64,000 nt of DNA from Pedobacter ginsengisoli. GTDB taxonomy: Bacteria > Bacteroidota > Bacteroidia > Sphingobacteriales > Sphingobacteriaceae. Positions 1-7,663 of the stretch are shown here, piece after piece. How positions within the stretch are numbered: the stretch's first letter is position 1; the number at the start of each line of letters is the position of its first letter. The notes under the pieces were generated by a model that saw only the letters and a list, made by a program, of their open reading frames with translations, did not search any database and had not been told where the DNA came from. Both the position numbers and the translations under genes were made by a program. Location of the stretch: contig NZ_JASSYX010000004.1 in assembly GCF_030244015.1 (NCBI RefSeq), forward strand, positions 737,555-801,554, in the 5' to 3' direction.

Positions 1-771
1 CAGGGAATTGTTACCAAAAACGATGTGCTGCGGTTTCAATTGCAGCAGGCCAATGTCTCGCTCACCGAAATGGAAATTGAAAATAACCGGAAGGTGATCA
101 ATTATAATCTCGATATATTACTTGGGCTGGATGAAAACACGGAGATAGAGATCTCAGAACCTGAGAATGTGTTTAAACCTGCCGATGGACTGAGTGCTTA
201 CCTGGATATGGCTTTCAGCAACCGTCAGGAACTGAGACAGCTGGACCTGCAAAACCGCGTGGCTGACGTCAACATCAAATCTATAAAAGCCAATACACGG
301 CCAACTATAGGTGTGGGTGCGAACTTGTATTACATCAATCCCAGCGGCAAATTTATTCCGCCAACGGATCAGTTCATTATGCCGGTAACAGTGGGGGCCA
401 ACATTTCGTGGAACATTGGCAGCCTCTGGACCAATAAAAACAAAGTGAGCGAAGCCCGGGTTCAGCAAAAGAATGTGACGCTTCAAAAAGACATGGTCGC
501 AGATGAGGTCAAAAAAGAGATCAACAAGAATTATCAGGACTATCAGCTAGCGACCAACAAGATCAAAGTGTTAGAAACTTCTATCGCTCAGGCTACCGAA
601 AATGACAAGTTACTGGCTTCCAAATACAAGAACAATGTGGCTTCTGCCATTGACAGGATAGACGCGGAAACTTTGCTCTACCAGGCAAAGATCAACCTGG
701 AAATTGCGAAAGCGGATGCCGGACTGGCTTATTATACTTTATTAAAATCAACTGGAAAAATCGCCCAATAA
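1..771 (+). CDS. TolC family outer membrane efflux protein, 3' part
   Basis: The reading frame is open from base 1, so the gene begins before the window and only the last 256 residues are present. The visible part is alternating alpha-helical, coiled-coil-like sequence and short beta segments (for example around TVGANISWNIG), as in the second half of TolC-family outer membrane channels. It ends in a long helix with regular heptad character and a C-terminal YYTLLKSTG. It lies 22 bp upstream of an EmrA-like adaptor and an EmrB-like pump on the same strand, so it is very probably the outer membrane exit channel of that tripartite exporter. Substrate unknown. Confidence 0.88.
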   Translation, partial: QGIVTKNDVLRFQLQQANVSLTEMEIENNRKVINYNLDILLGLDENTEIEISEPENVFKPADGLSAYLDMAFSNRQELRQLDLQNRVADVNIKSIKANTRPTIGVGANLYYINPSGKFIPPTDQFIMPVTVGANISWNIGSLWTNKNKVSEARVQQKNVTLQKDMVADEVKKEINKNYQDYQLATNKIKVLETSIAQATENDKLLASKYKNNVASAIDRIDAETLLYQAKINLEIAKADAGLAYYTLLKSTGKIAQ

Positions 772-793
772 AATACCATAACAAATTACAGCA

Positions 794-1837
794 ATGACAA
801 CTGAAAAGAAAAAGAAAAACAAGGTAATCCCGGTCATATTAGGAGTGCTCCTCGTTCTGGGCGCCATTTTTGGCACCAGGGAATATATCTACTACAGCAA
901 ACATGTAGATACTGATGATGCGCAGATCGATGGCGACATCAGTCCGGTAGTCGCACGCGTAGGCGGCTATGTTCAGGAAATAAAGTTTGAAGAAAACACC
1001 CGTGTAAACGAAGGTGATGTACTGGTTAAACTCGACGACAGTGACTTTAAAGTAAAGCTGGAACAGGCTGAAGCGGGACAAAAAGGGGCAAGTGCAGGTG
1101 TGGGAGTTTCTCAGTCACAGATTGCAGCCACTGCCGCAAATACAAGTACCGCCAAAGCAAATATTGAAGCTGCAAGGGTAAAATTGCTGCTTGCACAAAA
1201 GGATTATGACCGCTATGCCAACCTGGTAAAGGATGGCTCTATTACCCAGCAGGCATTTGATCAGGCCAAGGCTGAAAAGGAATCGGCACAGGCTGCTTTT
1301 ACTGCCGCGAAAGACCAGTATGTCGCTGCCGTAAAACAAGTTGGTACCACGCAGTCCCAGCTGGCAGTAAGCAATTCGGGCGTAACGCAGCATCAGGCGG
1401 ATGTTGATTTTGCGAAATTGCAGCTGACTTATACCGAGATCAAAGCGCCTTCGAGCGGGATCGTGTCTAAAAAGAATGTACAAAAAGGCCAGCTGGTACA
1501 GGCGGGGCAGTCATTGTTCTCTATTGTTAATGACAGCAGTATTTATATCACAGCAAACTTCAAGGAAACGCAACTGGAAGACATCAAACCGGGATCGAAA
1601 GTAAAGATTGAAGTGGATGCTTTTCCTGACGCAGATGTTTCCGGAGTGGTGTACAACTTTGCACCGGTTACAGGCGCTAAAGGATCTTTATTGCCCCCGG
1701 ACAATGCCACTGGTAATTTTGTGAAAGTCGTACAGCGTGTGCCTGTAAAAATTAAGATCTCCAATGCTCCTAAAGAAATCATGTCCAGGCTGCGTCCGGG
1801 TATGAGTGTTAAAGTCTCTGTTTCTATAAAAGATTAA
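794..1837 (+). CDS. emrA: HlyD/EmrA family membrane fusion protein
   Basis: A periplasmic adaptor of 347 residues that would link an inner membrane pump to a TolC channel. One N-terminal membrane helix lies at about residues 11-30. It is followed by the EmrA-type motif DTDDAQIDGDI, a biotinyl-lipoyl-like half motif (GYVQEIKFEENTRVNEGDVL), a long alpha-helical hairpin rich in Ala and Gln (about residues 75-205), the second lipoyl half (IKAPSSGIVSKKNVQKGQLV), and a beta-barrel domain. The length is normal for the family. The stop codon is 2 bp from the start of the pump gene, so the genes are cotranscribed. The symbol reflects family resemblance only; the drug range cannot be read from sequence. 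Confidence 0.9.
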   Translation: MTTEKKKKNKVIPVILGVLLVLGAIFGTREYIYYSKHVDTDDAQIDGDISPVVARVGGYVQEIKFEENTRVNEGDVLVKLDDSDFKVKLEQAEAGQKGASAGVGVSQSQIAATAANTSTAKANIEAARVKLLLAQKDYDRYANLVKDGSITQQAFDQAKAEKESAQAAFTAAKDQYVAAVKQVGTTQSQLAVSNSGVTQHQADVDFAKLQLTYTEIKAPSSGIVSKKNVQKGQLVQAGQSLFSIVNDSSIYITANFKETQLEDIKPGSKVKIEVDAFPDADVSGVVYNFAPVTGAKGSLLPPDNATGNFVKVVQRVPVKIKISNAPKEIMSRLRPGMSVKVSVSIKD

Positions 1838-1839
1838 CA

Positions 1840-3387
1840 ATGGCCGAAAAAGGTTTAAAAAAGTGGGTCATCACTTTTACAGTCATCACAGCTTCCTTAC
1901 TGGAGCTGATCGATACCACCATTGTCAATGTAGCGATACCACAGATTCAGGGCAATCTGGGTGCCACGCTGGAGGATGTGGCCTGGCTATCCACGGGCTA
2001 TGCTGTAGCCAATGTAATTGTACTGCCTATGTCCGGCTGGCTGGGCAGCAGGTTTGGCAGAAAGAATTATTTTCTTTTTTCCATCATTCTGTTTACCGTC
2101 GCTTCTTTCCTGTGCGGAAACGCAACCAACCTGGAGGAGCTGATCGCATTCCGCATCTTGCAGGGACTTGCCGGCGGAGGATTGATCTCTACTGCCCAGG
2201 CCATTTTAATAGAGACCTGGCCGCGTGAAGATGTTGGTATTGCCACGGCCTTGTTTGGGCTGGGTGCAGTTGTAGGCCCTACTGTAGGTCCGACTATCGG
2301 CGGTTACCTCCTCGAGATCAGTTCATGGCCTTTGATATTCTATGTAAATATTCCCGTCGGGATTCTCGCGGCATATTGTACCTATATGTTTGTGAGGGAG
2401 ACCCCTAAAGACGGACAGGGACAGCCGGTAGATTGGTGGGGCATTGCTTTGCTGGCCATTGCTGTCGGAAGCCTGCAAACTGTTCTGGAAAAAGGGGAAA
2501 GCGAAGACTGGTTTGCTACTCCGTACATTACTGCGCTTGCCGTTGCCTCTGTCCTGGGCTTGCTGCTGTTCATCTGGCGGGAAATGAGTACTGACCATCC
2601 CATTGTCAACTTTAAGATCATGCGTCACAGAAGTTTCTCCGTAGGTATGTTCACTTCCTTTATCCTTGGTTTTGGTCTGTACGGATCCGTCTTTGTGTTT
2701 CCTGTATTTTGTCAGAACTTATTGGGCTTTTCGCCTCTGCAAACCGGTGAGCTGTTGTTTCCGGGAGGACTGTGTACCATCGTGATGATGCCCTTTGTGG
2801 GTATTATGCTGAAGAAAAATATACCGGCCCAATTTATGGCGACCATAGGAATGTTCCTCTTCTTTGTTTTTTGTTCGATGCTCAGCAACTCAACACTGCA
2901 ATCGGGTACCGGTGATTTCTTTCTGCCGCTGATGATCCGCGGAGTAGGGATGGCGCTGTTGTTTGTACCGTTGACTACGCTGGCTATACAGGATCTTAAA
3001 GGTGCGGAGATCGGACAGGGCTCAGGATTGAACAATATGATGAGGCAATTGGGAGGATCATTTGGTATTGCCGCTTTGACCACCCTGATCCATGTTCGCC
3101 AGGGATTCCACCGCAGCAGCTTGCTGGTCAACATCAATGAATACAACCCGGCCTTTACAGATCGTTTCAATGGTTTCATTAAAAATTTTATGGCTAAAGG
3201 GTATACTTATCTGGACGCTAAAACATTGGCTGCCAAAGCCATCGAAGGAACACTGACAAAGCAGTCTTTGCTGCTGACCTATAGCGATGCTTATTGGGTA
3301 GCCGGACTGATACTTTTGTGCTCAATTCCACTGCTTTATCTTCAGAAATTTAAAAAGAATGTTGCGGTTCCGGCCGATCTGCATTAA
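1840..3387 (+). CDS. emrB: DHA2 family MFS drug efflux transporter (EmrB-like)
   Basis: A 515-residue inner membrane protein with about 14 hydrophobic segments, the size and layout of drug:H+ antiporters of the DHA2 (EmrB/QacA) subfamily. The MFS motif A-like loop GSRFGRKNYF follows TM2 (about residue 65-75). A GAVVGPTVGPTIGGYL stretch (about residues 145-160) matches antiporter motif C, and ELIDTTIVNVAIPQIQGNLGA at the N terminus is the classic DHA2 D1 motif. It is the third gene of a TolC-EmrA-EmrB operon that would export amphiphilic compounds across both membranes using proton motive force. Physiological substrate unknown. Confidence 0.92.
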   Translation: MAEKGLKKWVITFTVITASLLELIDTTIVNVAIPQIQGNLGATLEDVAWLSTGYAVANVIVLPMSGWLGSRFGRKNYFLFSIILFTVASFLCGNATNLEELIAFRILQGLAGGGLISTAQAILIETWPREDVGIATALFGLGAVVGPTVGPTIGGYLLEISSWPLIFYVNIPVGILAAYCTYMFVRETPKDGQGQPVDWWGIALLAIAVGSLQTVLEKGESEDWFATPYITALAVASVLGLLLFIWREMSTDHPIVNFKIMRHRSFSVGMFTSFILGFGLYGSVFVFPVFCQNLLGFSPLQTGELLFPGGLCTIVMMPFVGIMLKKNIPAQFMATIGMFLFFVFCSMLSNSTLQSGTGDFFLPLMIRGVGMALLFVPLTTLAIQDLKGAEIGQGSGLNNMMRQLGGSFGIAALTTLIHVRQGFHRSSLLVNINEYNPAFTDRFNGFIKNFMAKGYTYLDAKTLAAKAIEGTLTKQSLLLTYSDAYWVAGLILLCSIPLLYLQKFKKNVAVPADLH

Positions 3388-3390
3388 AAC

Positions 3391-3425
3391 AGAACAGCCG
3401 TTAAGATTCTCTTAACGGCTGTTCT
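3391..3425 (+). terminator. 15-bp perfect hairpin after the efflux operon
   Basis: Bases 3391-3405 and 3411-3425 are perfect reverse complements around a 5-nt loop, directly after the emrB-like stop codon. The position suits transcription termination. However, the plus strand after the stem is A-rich (actcaaaaaaaa), with no T tract, so it may act as an mRNA 3' stabilising hairpin or a weak terminator. Confidence 0.6.
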
Positions 3426-3629
3426 ACTCAAAAAAAATTAACAATTACTGCCTCATTTATTGCGTCTCCGCTACAGAATCAGCACATAAGTTTAAAATAA
3501 TTTGTTTAATCCCTATGACGCTAAGTTACAGATTTTTGAAAAAATATCAAAATTAAAATAATGGCCATGCCGGGGTCGTTTTTTTAGGGGATTTTTGGTA
3601 GCTTAAGCCCCGAAAAATATCCTTTAAAT

Positions 3630-6218
3630 ATGATGCAGAAACAACGTGCAAAAGGACAGCGAGAATCCGTATTTAACAATGAAGTAGTATCCAGATTTGA
3701 ACTCTATAACAGCCTTTTCCTTACCCTTCCGTTTTACAAGATCAAAGATACCGGTACCTTGCTGCCCCTGTTTATTAAGTACTGCGAAGATGGTATAAAT
3801 GACCATAAGACACCCGCAGAAATTATAGATTCTTTCTTTAAAAAATATACCCAGACTACCGCTACCAGGGACGTCATAGACCTCCTTTTCCGTTTCATCC
3901 AGTACATAGAAAGACAGGTGGTCCTGTTTGATGCGGTTGAGGACGCTTCTTTCAACAAGCTGAATGCGGATGATGAAGAAAATGCGCTGTTGTCTTACCT
4001 GAAGAAAGGGGTGGACAACAACCCGCTAAGCGATAAGATCGAAAAACTGATCGAGGACTTTTCATTACGTCTCGTCTTAACGGCACACCCCACTCAGTTC
4101 TATCCAGGCAGTGTTTTGTCCATCATTACCGACCTCACAACTGCAATCAAGACCAATGAGATCTCTAACATACATCTGCTGTTGCAGCAATTGGGAAAAA
4201 CGCCTTTCTTCAATAAAAAGTCTCCAACACCGGTTGATGAGGCCCTGAGTCTTGCCTGGTACCTGGAAAATGTATTCTATTTCGCCGCGGCCAATATCCA
4301 GTCGGGCATTGACAAAACCTTAAATGAGTATAGCCTGGAGCCTAAGAAGATCGTTGAACTTGGTTTTTGGCCGGGAGGAGACCGTGATGGAAATCCTAAT
4401 GTGCATACTGATTCTACCATACAGGTGTCTAAAATGCTGCGCCAGATTCTTTTCCGCTGCTATTACCGGGATTTCAGGAACCTGAAAAGGCGTATTACCT
4501 TCAGAGGAGTCGAGGATTCTATCGCCATTGTGCATGATATTCTTTATCAAAATGCCTTTGATCCGAACATAGAACTGAAAAACATTTGTTCAGATGTGAT
4601 CACGCACCTGAATGATATTAAAAACACCCTTAACCAGGATCATGACGGTCTATTTGCCGATCTGGTATCTGATCTGATCCGCAAAGTGGAGCTCTACGGC
4701 TGCCACTTCGCCTCCCTGGACATCAGGCAGGACAGCAGGGTGCTCAGAGATGTTCATACTTACTGCAGGCAGAGCAAGCCAATCATATCATTGTTCCCTG
4801 ACAATTATAATGATCTGCCTGAAGCAGAAAAGATCAAGACCCTGTCTTTCAAAAGCGCCAGGGTGATCTACAATGAAAAAGGAGATGCATTAACAGAAGA
4901 CACGTTGCAGACCATTGCAGAGATCAGACAGATCCAGGAAAGTAACGGTGAACTCGCCTGCCACCGCTTCATCATCAGCAATTGCCAGCAGGCAAGCGAT
5001 ATTTTGCAGCTGATAGAGCTGTTCCTGTGGAATGGCTGGAGAGAAGACAACTTGTCAATAGATTTTGTTCCTTTGTTTGAAACCGTTCATGACCTTGCCG
5101 GCGCAGCGGAGATCATGGAGACCTTGTACTCACATCCTTTTTATAAAAGCCACCTGAAAAACAGGGGCAATAAACAGGACATCATGCTGGGCTTTAGCGA
5201 CTCAACAAAAGACGGCGGATACCTGATGGCCAACTGGTCGATCTTTAATGCCAAAGTATCGCTGACTGCTACTGCAAATAAACACAACATTCAGCTTGCA
5301 TTTTTTGACGGCCGGGGTGGTCCTCCGTCAAGAGGCGGGGGCAAGACCCACCGTTTTTATGCTTCGATGGGCAAGGAAATCGCGAATAAAAACATACAGC
5401 TGACCGTACAGGGACAGACCATCAGCTCACAGTATGGCTCTATAGACAGCGCCGAATTTAACATTGAACAGCTGATCAATGCTGGGATATCCGCAGGGAT
5501 CAGAGAAAAACACAACATTCTGCTGGACCCGGTAAACAAACATCTGCTGGATGAGATGGCGGAAGATAGTTTTGAGGCTTTCGTTGCTTTGCGTAAACAT
5601 CCGCTGTTCCTGAGTTACCTGGAGAAATTCTCTCCGCTGACCTTATTATCGAAGATCACGATCAGCAGCCGGCCGGTAAAAAGAAATTCCGGCGGGGCTC
5701 TGAAACTGGAAGACCTGAGGGCCATTAGTTTTGTGACTGCCTGGAGCCAGCTTAAACAAAATATCCCGGGTTTTTATGGCGTTGGGACGGCATTAAAGAA
5801 TCAGGAAAAGCAAGGCAACTGGGATAAAGTAGTAGAAACTTATAACGAGTCCGGTTACTTTAAAACGATTGTGGAGAACTGCATGATGTCGATGAGCAAA
5901 TCCGACTTTGCAATTACGGCGCATTTTGCAAATGACAAACAATATGGTGAGTTCTGGAAAGTCCTGCATGAAGAATTTGAGCTTTCTAAGGAGATGCTTT
6001 TGAAGCTTTCCGGACAAGCAGCCTTAATGGAGAATTATCCGGCTGAGAAGCGCTCTATCGCCGTCAGAGAGAAAATTGTTCTGCCGTTGGTATTGATCCA
6101 GCACTATGCCCTGGAAAAACTTCAGGGTGAGCTTCCTGAAGAACAGCAACAGTCCTATGAAAAGCTGGCGATCAGGACGGTATATGGTATTGTTAATGCG
6201 GGAAGAAACCTGGCGTAG
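3630..6218 (+). CDS. ppc: Phosphoenolpyruvate carboxylase
   Basis: Carboxylates PEP with bicarbonate to oxaloacetate, an anaplerotic reaction feeding the TCA cycle. Diagnostic motifs are in order: TAHPT (about residue 151, catalytic His), GGDRDGNPNV (about 248), GFSDSTKDGGYL (about 520, the usual GYSDSxKDAG) and GRGGPPSRGGG (about 560, the usual GRGGxxxRGGGP). At 862 residues it is a little shorter than the E. coli enzyme. The C terminus reads NAGRNLA, where most PEPCs end in a conserved xNTG, so this is a divergent form, although the active-site motifs are intact. Two ATGs are adjacent (3630 and 3633); the first is used here. Monocistronic, with a strong terminator behind it. Confidence 0.95.
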   Translation: MMQKQRAKGQRESVFNNEVVSRFELYNSLFLTLPFYKIKDTGTLLPLFIKYCEDGINDHKTPAEIIDSFFKKYTQTTATRDVIDLLFRFIQYIERQVVLFDAVEDASFNKLNADDEENALLSYLKKGVDNNPLSDKIEKLIEDFSLRLVLTAHPTQFYPGSVLSIITDLTTAIKTNEISNIHLLLQQLGKTPFFNKKSPTPVDEALSLAWYLENVFYFAAANIQSGIDKTLNEYSLEPKKIVELGFWPGGDRDGNPNVHTDSTIQVSKMLRQILFRCYYRDFRNLKRRITFRGVEDSIAIVHDILYQNAFDPNIELKNICSDVITHLNDIKNTLNQDHDGLFADLVSDLIRKVELYGCHFASLDIRQDSRVLRDVHTYCRQSKPIISLFPDNYNDLPEAEKIKTLSFKSARVIYNEKGDALTEDTLQTIAEIRQIQESNGELACHRFIISNCQQASDILQLIELFLWNGWREDNLSIDFVPLFETVHDLAGAAEIMETLYSHPFYKSHLKNRGNKQDIMLGFSDSTKDGGYLMANWSIFNAKVSLTATANKHNIQLAFFDGRGGPPSRGGGKTHRFYASMGKEIANKNIQLTVQGQTISSQYGSIDSAEFNIEQLINAGISAGIREKHNILLDPVNKHLLDEMAEDSFEAFVALRKHPLFLSYLEKFSPLTLLSKITISSRPVKRNSGGALKLEDLRAISFVTAWSQLKQNIPGFYGVGTALKNQEKQGNWDKVVETYNESGYFKTIVENCMMSMSKSDFAITAHFANDKQYGEFWKVLHEEFELSKEMLLKLSGQAALMENYPAEKRSIAVREKIVLPLVLIQHYALEKLQGELPEEQQQSYEKLAIRTVYGIVNAGRNLA

Positions 6219-6236
6219 GTATCCCTGCTGACCGGC

Positions 6237-6275
6237 AAAAAAAAGAGGGCACCTTTATGGATGCCCTCTTTTTTG
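6237..6275. terminator. Bidirectional Rho-independent terminator
   Basis: A GC stem (6245-6251 pairing with 6262-6268) is extended by an A run on the left and a T run on the right (6269-6274). The element reads as a terminator on both strands. It sits between the convergent ppc gene (plus) and the redox operon (minus) and would serve both. Confidence 0.9.
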
Positions 6276-6310
6276 CTTAGCCGCCCCGGTATGACAGGAA
6301 AGCGACGGGA

Positions 6311-6559
6311 TTACCTGTCAATTGACCCCATTACTTTTTGGCCAAATGCGTTTAAGGCATCCCTTTCGGCTACCCCTGACTTTACGCTTTCGTGCACTTC
6401 AAGCGCTCCGCAGATATTCGTGATCATCTCTCCCGCAACGTCTATTTCCTCTTCACTGACCCCTCTGAATTCACAAAAGGCCTCTAAAACATTTAGAGTG
6501 GCCTGGAGATCCTCCGGAGTATTATTTTGGAACAACTGTCTTATAACCGGTATCTTCAT
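6311..6559 (-). CDS. Conserved small acidic protein (DUF6952-like)
   Basis: An 82-residue, acidic, mostly helical protein without signal peptide or membrane segment. I believe it resembles a small Bacteroidota family (DUF6952) usually found beside thioredoxin and peroxiredoxin genes, but I could not check this. Function unknown. It overlaps the thioredoxin gene by 4 bp (ATGA), implying translational coupling and a role tied to the same redox system. Two cysteines (CEF and ICGAL context) are not arranged as a CxxC pair, so nothing shows that it is itself a redox enzyme. Confidence 0.8.
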   Translation of the reverse strand: MKIPVIRQLFQNNTPEDLQATLNVLEAFCEFRGVSEEEIDVAGEMITNICGALEVHESVKSGVAERDALNAFGQKVMGSIDR

Positions 6560-6867
6560 GATTTTATTCTATCAAATAATTCATTTAACAATTCAGCCTT
6601 GTTGGTTTGGACCTGATGTACCAAAGCACCCCCTTCAAAGGCTGCAAAAGTTGGCAAGTTGTCCACATTCGCTAATTTGCGTGAGCCCGGAAGTTTTTCT
6701 GCATCCACGATCAGGAAGGTGACATCTTCGTTTTCTGCCGCCAGCTTTTTGAATTTTGGTTTCATGATTCTGCAGTTTCCGCACCAGGACGCGGCATACT
6801 GGACCATTACTTTGTTGTTTTCAGCAACATATTGTTGAAGATTATCTTCTGTTAATTCTAAAAACAT
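6556..6867 (-). CDS. Thioredoxin family protein
   Basis: A 103-residue single-domain cytoplasmic thioredoxin. The redox motif is WCGNC with cysteines at 29 and 32, differing from the canonical WCGPC by Asn in place of Pro. The cis-proline loop (DNLPTF, about residue 75) is present. No signal peptide. It lies 13 bp downstream of a 2-Cys peroxiredoxin gene and overlaps the next small gene by 4 bp. The simplest reading is a dedicated electron donor that regenerates the peroxiredoxin. The Asn in the active site should change redox potential relative to ordinary thioredoxin (inference). Confidence 0.93.
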   Translation of the reverse strand: MFLELTEDNLQQYVAENNKVMVQYAASWCGNCRIMKPKFKKLAAENEDVTFLIVDAEKLPGSRKLANVDNLPTFAAFEGGALVHQVQTNKAELLNELFDRIKS

Positions 6868-6880
6868 AATTTTCGATTGA

Positions 6881-7513
6881 TTAGTTAGCGCTCAAATATT
6901 CAGCAACGCCCGTTCTGCTGGCGCTCATCGCTTCTTTACCTTCTTCCCAGTTTGCCGGGCAAACTTCACCATGTTTCTGAACGTGCGCGTAAGCATCGAT
7001 TAATCTTAAATATTCTTTTACATTTCTGCCCAGAGGCATATCGTTAACACTTTCATGGAAAACTTTACCGGTTTCATCGATCAGATAAGTCGCTCTGAAA
7101 GTAACGTTTGAACCAGAAAAGATCTCATTGCCTTCTTCATCATATTCAACTTCCTGTTCAACAATGCCTAAGATGTTAGACAGTTGTCTGTGTGTATCTG
7201 CCAGAATAGGGTAAGTTACACCTTCGATACCGCCATTATCTTTGGGCGTGTTCAACCATGCAAAGTGAACTTCGTTGGTATCGCATGAAGCACCGATTAC
7301 AATGGTATTTCTTTTTTCAAAATCAGGCAGCGCGGCCTGGAAAGCGTGCAGTTCTGTCGGGCACACAAAAGTGAAATCTTTTGGATACCAGAATAATAAA
7401 ACTTTGCTTTGTTTACTGACAGCTTCTTCAAATACATTAATTTTCAAATCATCGCCCATTTCGGACATTGCATCGATGCTTACACTTGGGAATTTTTTAC
7501 CTACTATTGCCAT
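6881..7513 (-). CDS. 2-Cys peroxiredoxin (AhpC/Prx1 type)
   Basis: Reduces hydrogen peroxide and organic peroxides in the cytoplasm. The peroxidatic motif is DFTFVCPTE with Cys51, and the resolving Cys is in GEVCPANW at about residue 185, so this is a typical 2-Cys AhpC/Prx1 enzyme. I chose the ATG at 7513 (MAIVGKKFPS), giving 210 residues. A longer frame to 7558 is possible, but its first 15 residues are atypical and would overlap the -7 promoter element at 7545-7552. First gene of the prx-trx-small protein operon. Confidence 0.93.
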   Translation of the reverse strand: MAIVGKKFPSVSIDAMSEMGDDLKINVFEEAVSKQSKVLLFWYPKDFTFVCPTELHAFQAALPDFEKRNTIVIGASCDTNEVHFAWLNTPKDNGGIEGVTYPILADTHRQLSNILGIVEQEVEYDEEGNEIFSGSNVTFRATYLIDETGKVFHESVNDMPLGRNVKEYLRLIDAYAHVQKHGEVCPANWEEGKEAMSASRTGVAEYLSAN

Positions 7514-7544
7514 AATTATACTTATTTTGATGTTTTTTCTGGCG

Positions 7545-7576
7545 CAAAGGTACGCCAACTGAACTTCAAAAACAAA
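7545..7576 (-). promoter_or_regulatory. Bacteroidota-type promoter of the peroxiredoxin operon
   Basis: Read on the minus strand, TTTG (7576-7573) is followed after 20 bp by TACCTTTG (7552-7545). This matches the Bacteroidota sigma consensus TTTG/TAnnTTTG exactly. Predicted transcription start is about 7540, leaving a leader of roughly 25 nt before the ATG at 7513. Confidence 0.8.
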
Positions 7577-7595
7577 GAAGCCGGACTAATCCGGC
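7568..7595 (-). terminator. Rho-independent terminator of the upstream secreted-protein gene
   Basis: On the minus strand, GCCGGA and TCCGGC (7595-7590 and 7585-7580) form a stem around TTAG. The stem is followed by TTCTTTGTTTTT. It ends the transcript of the gene at 7664-8845. The T-rich tail overlaps the -33 box of the next operon's promoter. Confidence 0.75.
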
Positions 7596-7663
7596 ATACT
7601 TAATATTGATACTCTTATAGACAAATCCTATAATCATTATCTGATTTATTAATTTTAGCTATG

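Noticed and set aside
2712..3179. A 155-codon antisense frame inside the EmrB-like transporter gene
   Set aside because: Antisense to conserved membrane helices, low plausibility as protein.
7514..7558. Longer peroxiredoxin start at 7558
   Set aside because: The added residues are atypical for AhpC/Prx, and the perfect -7 promoter box lies inside this stretch.
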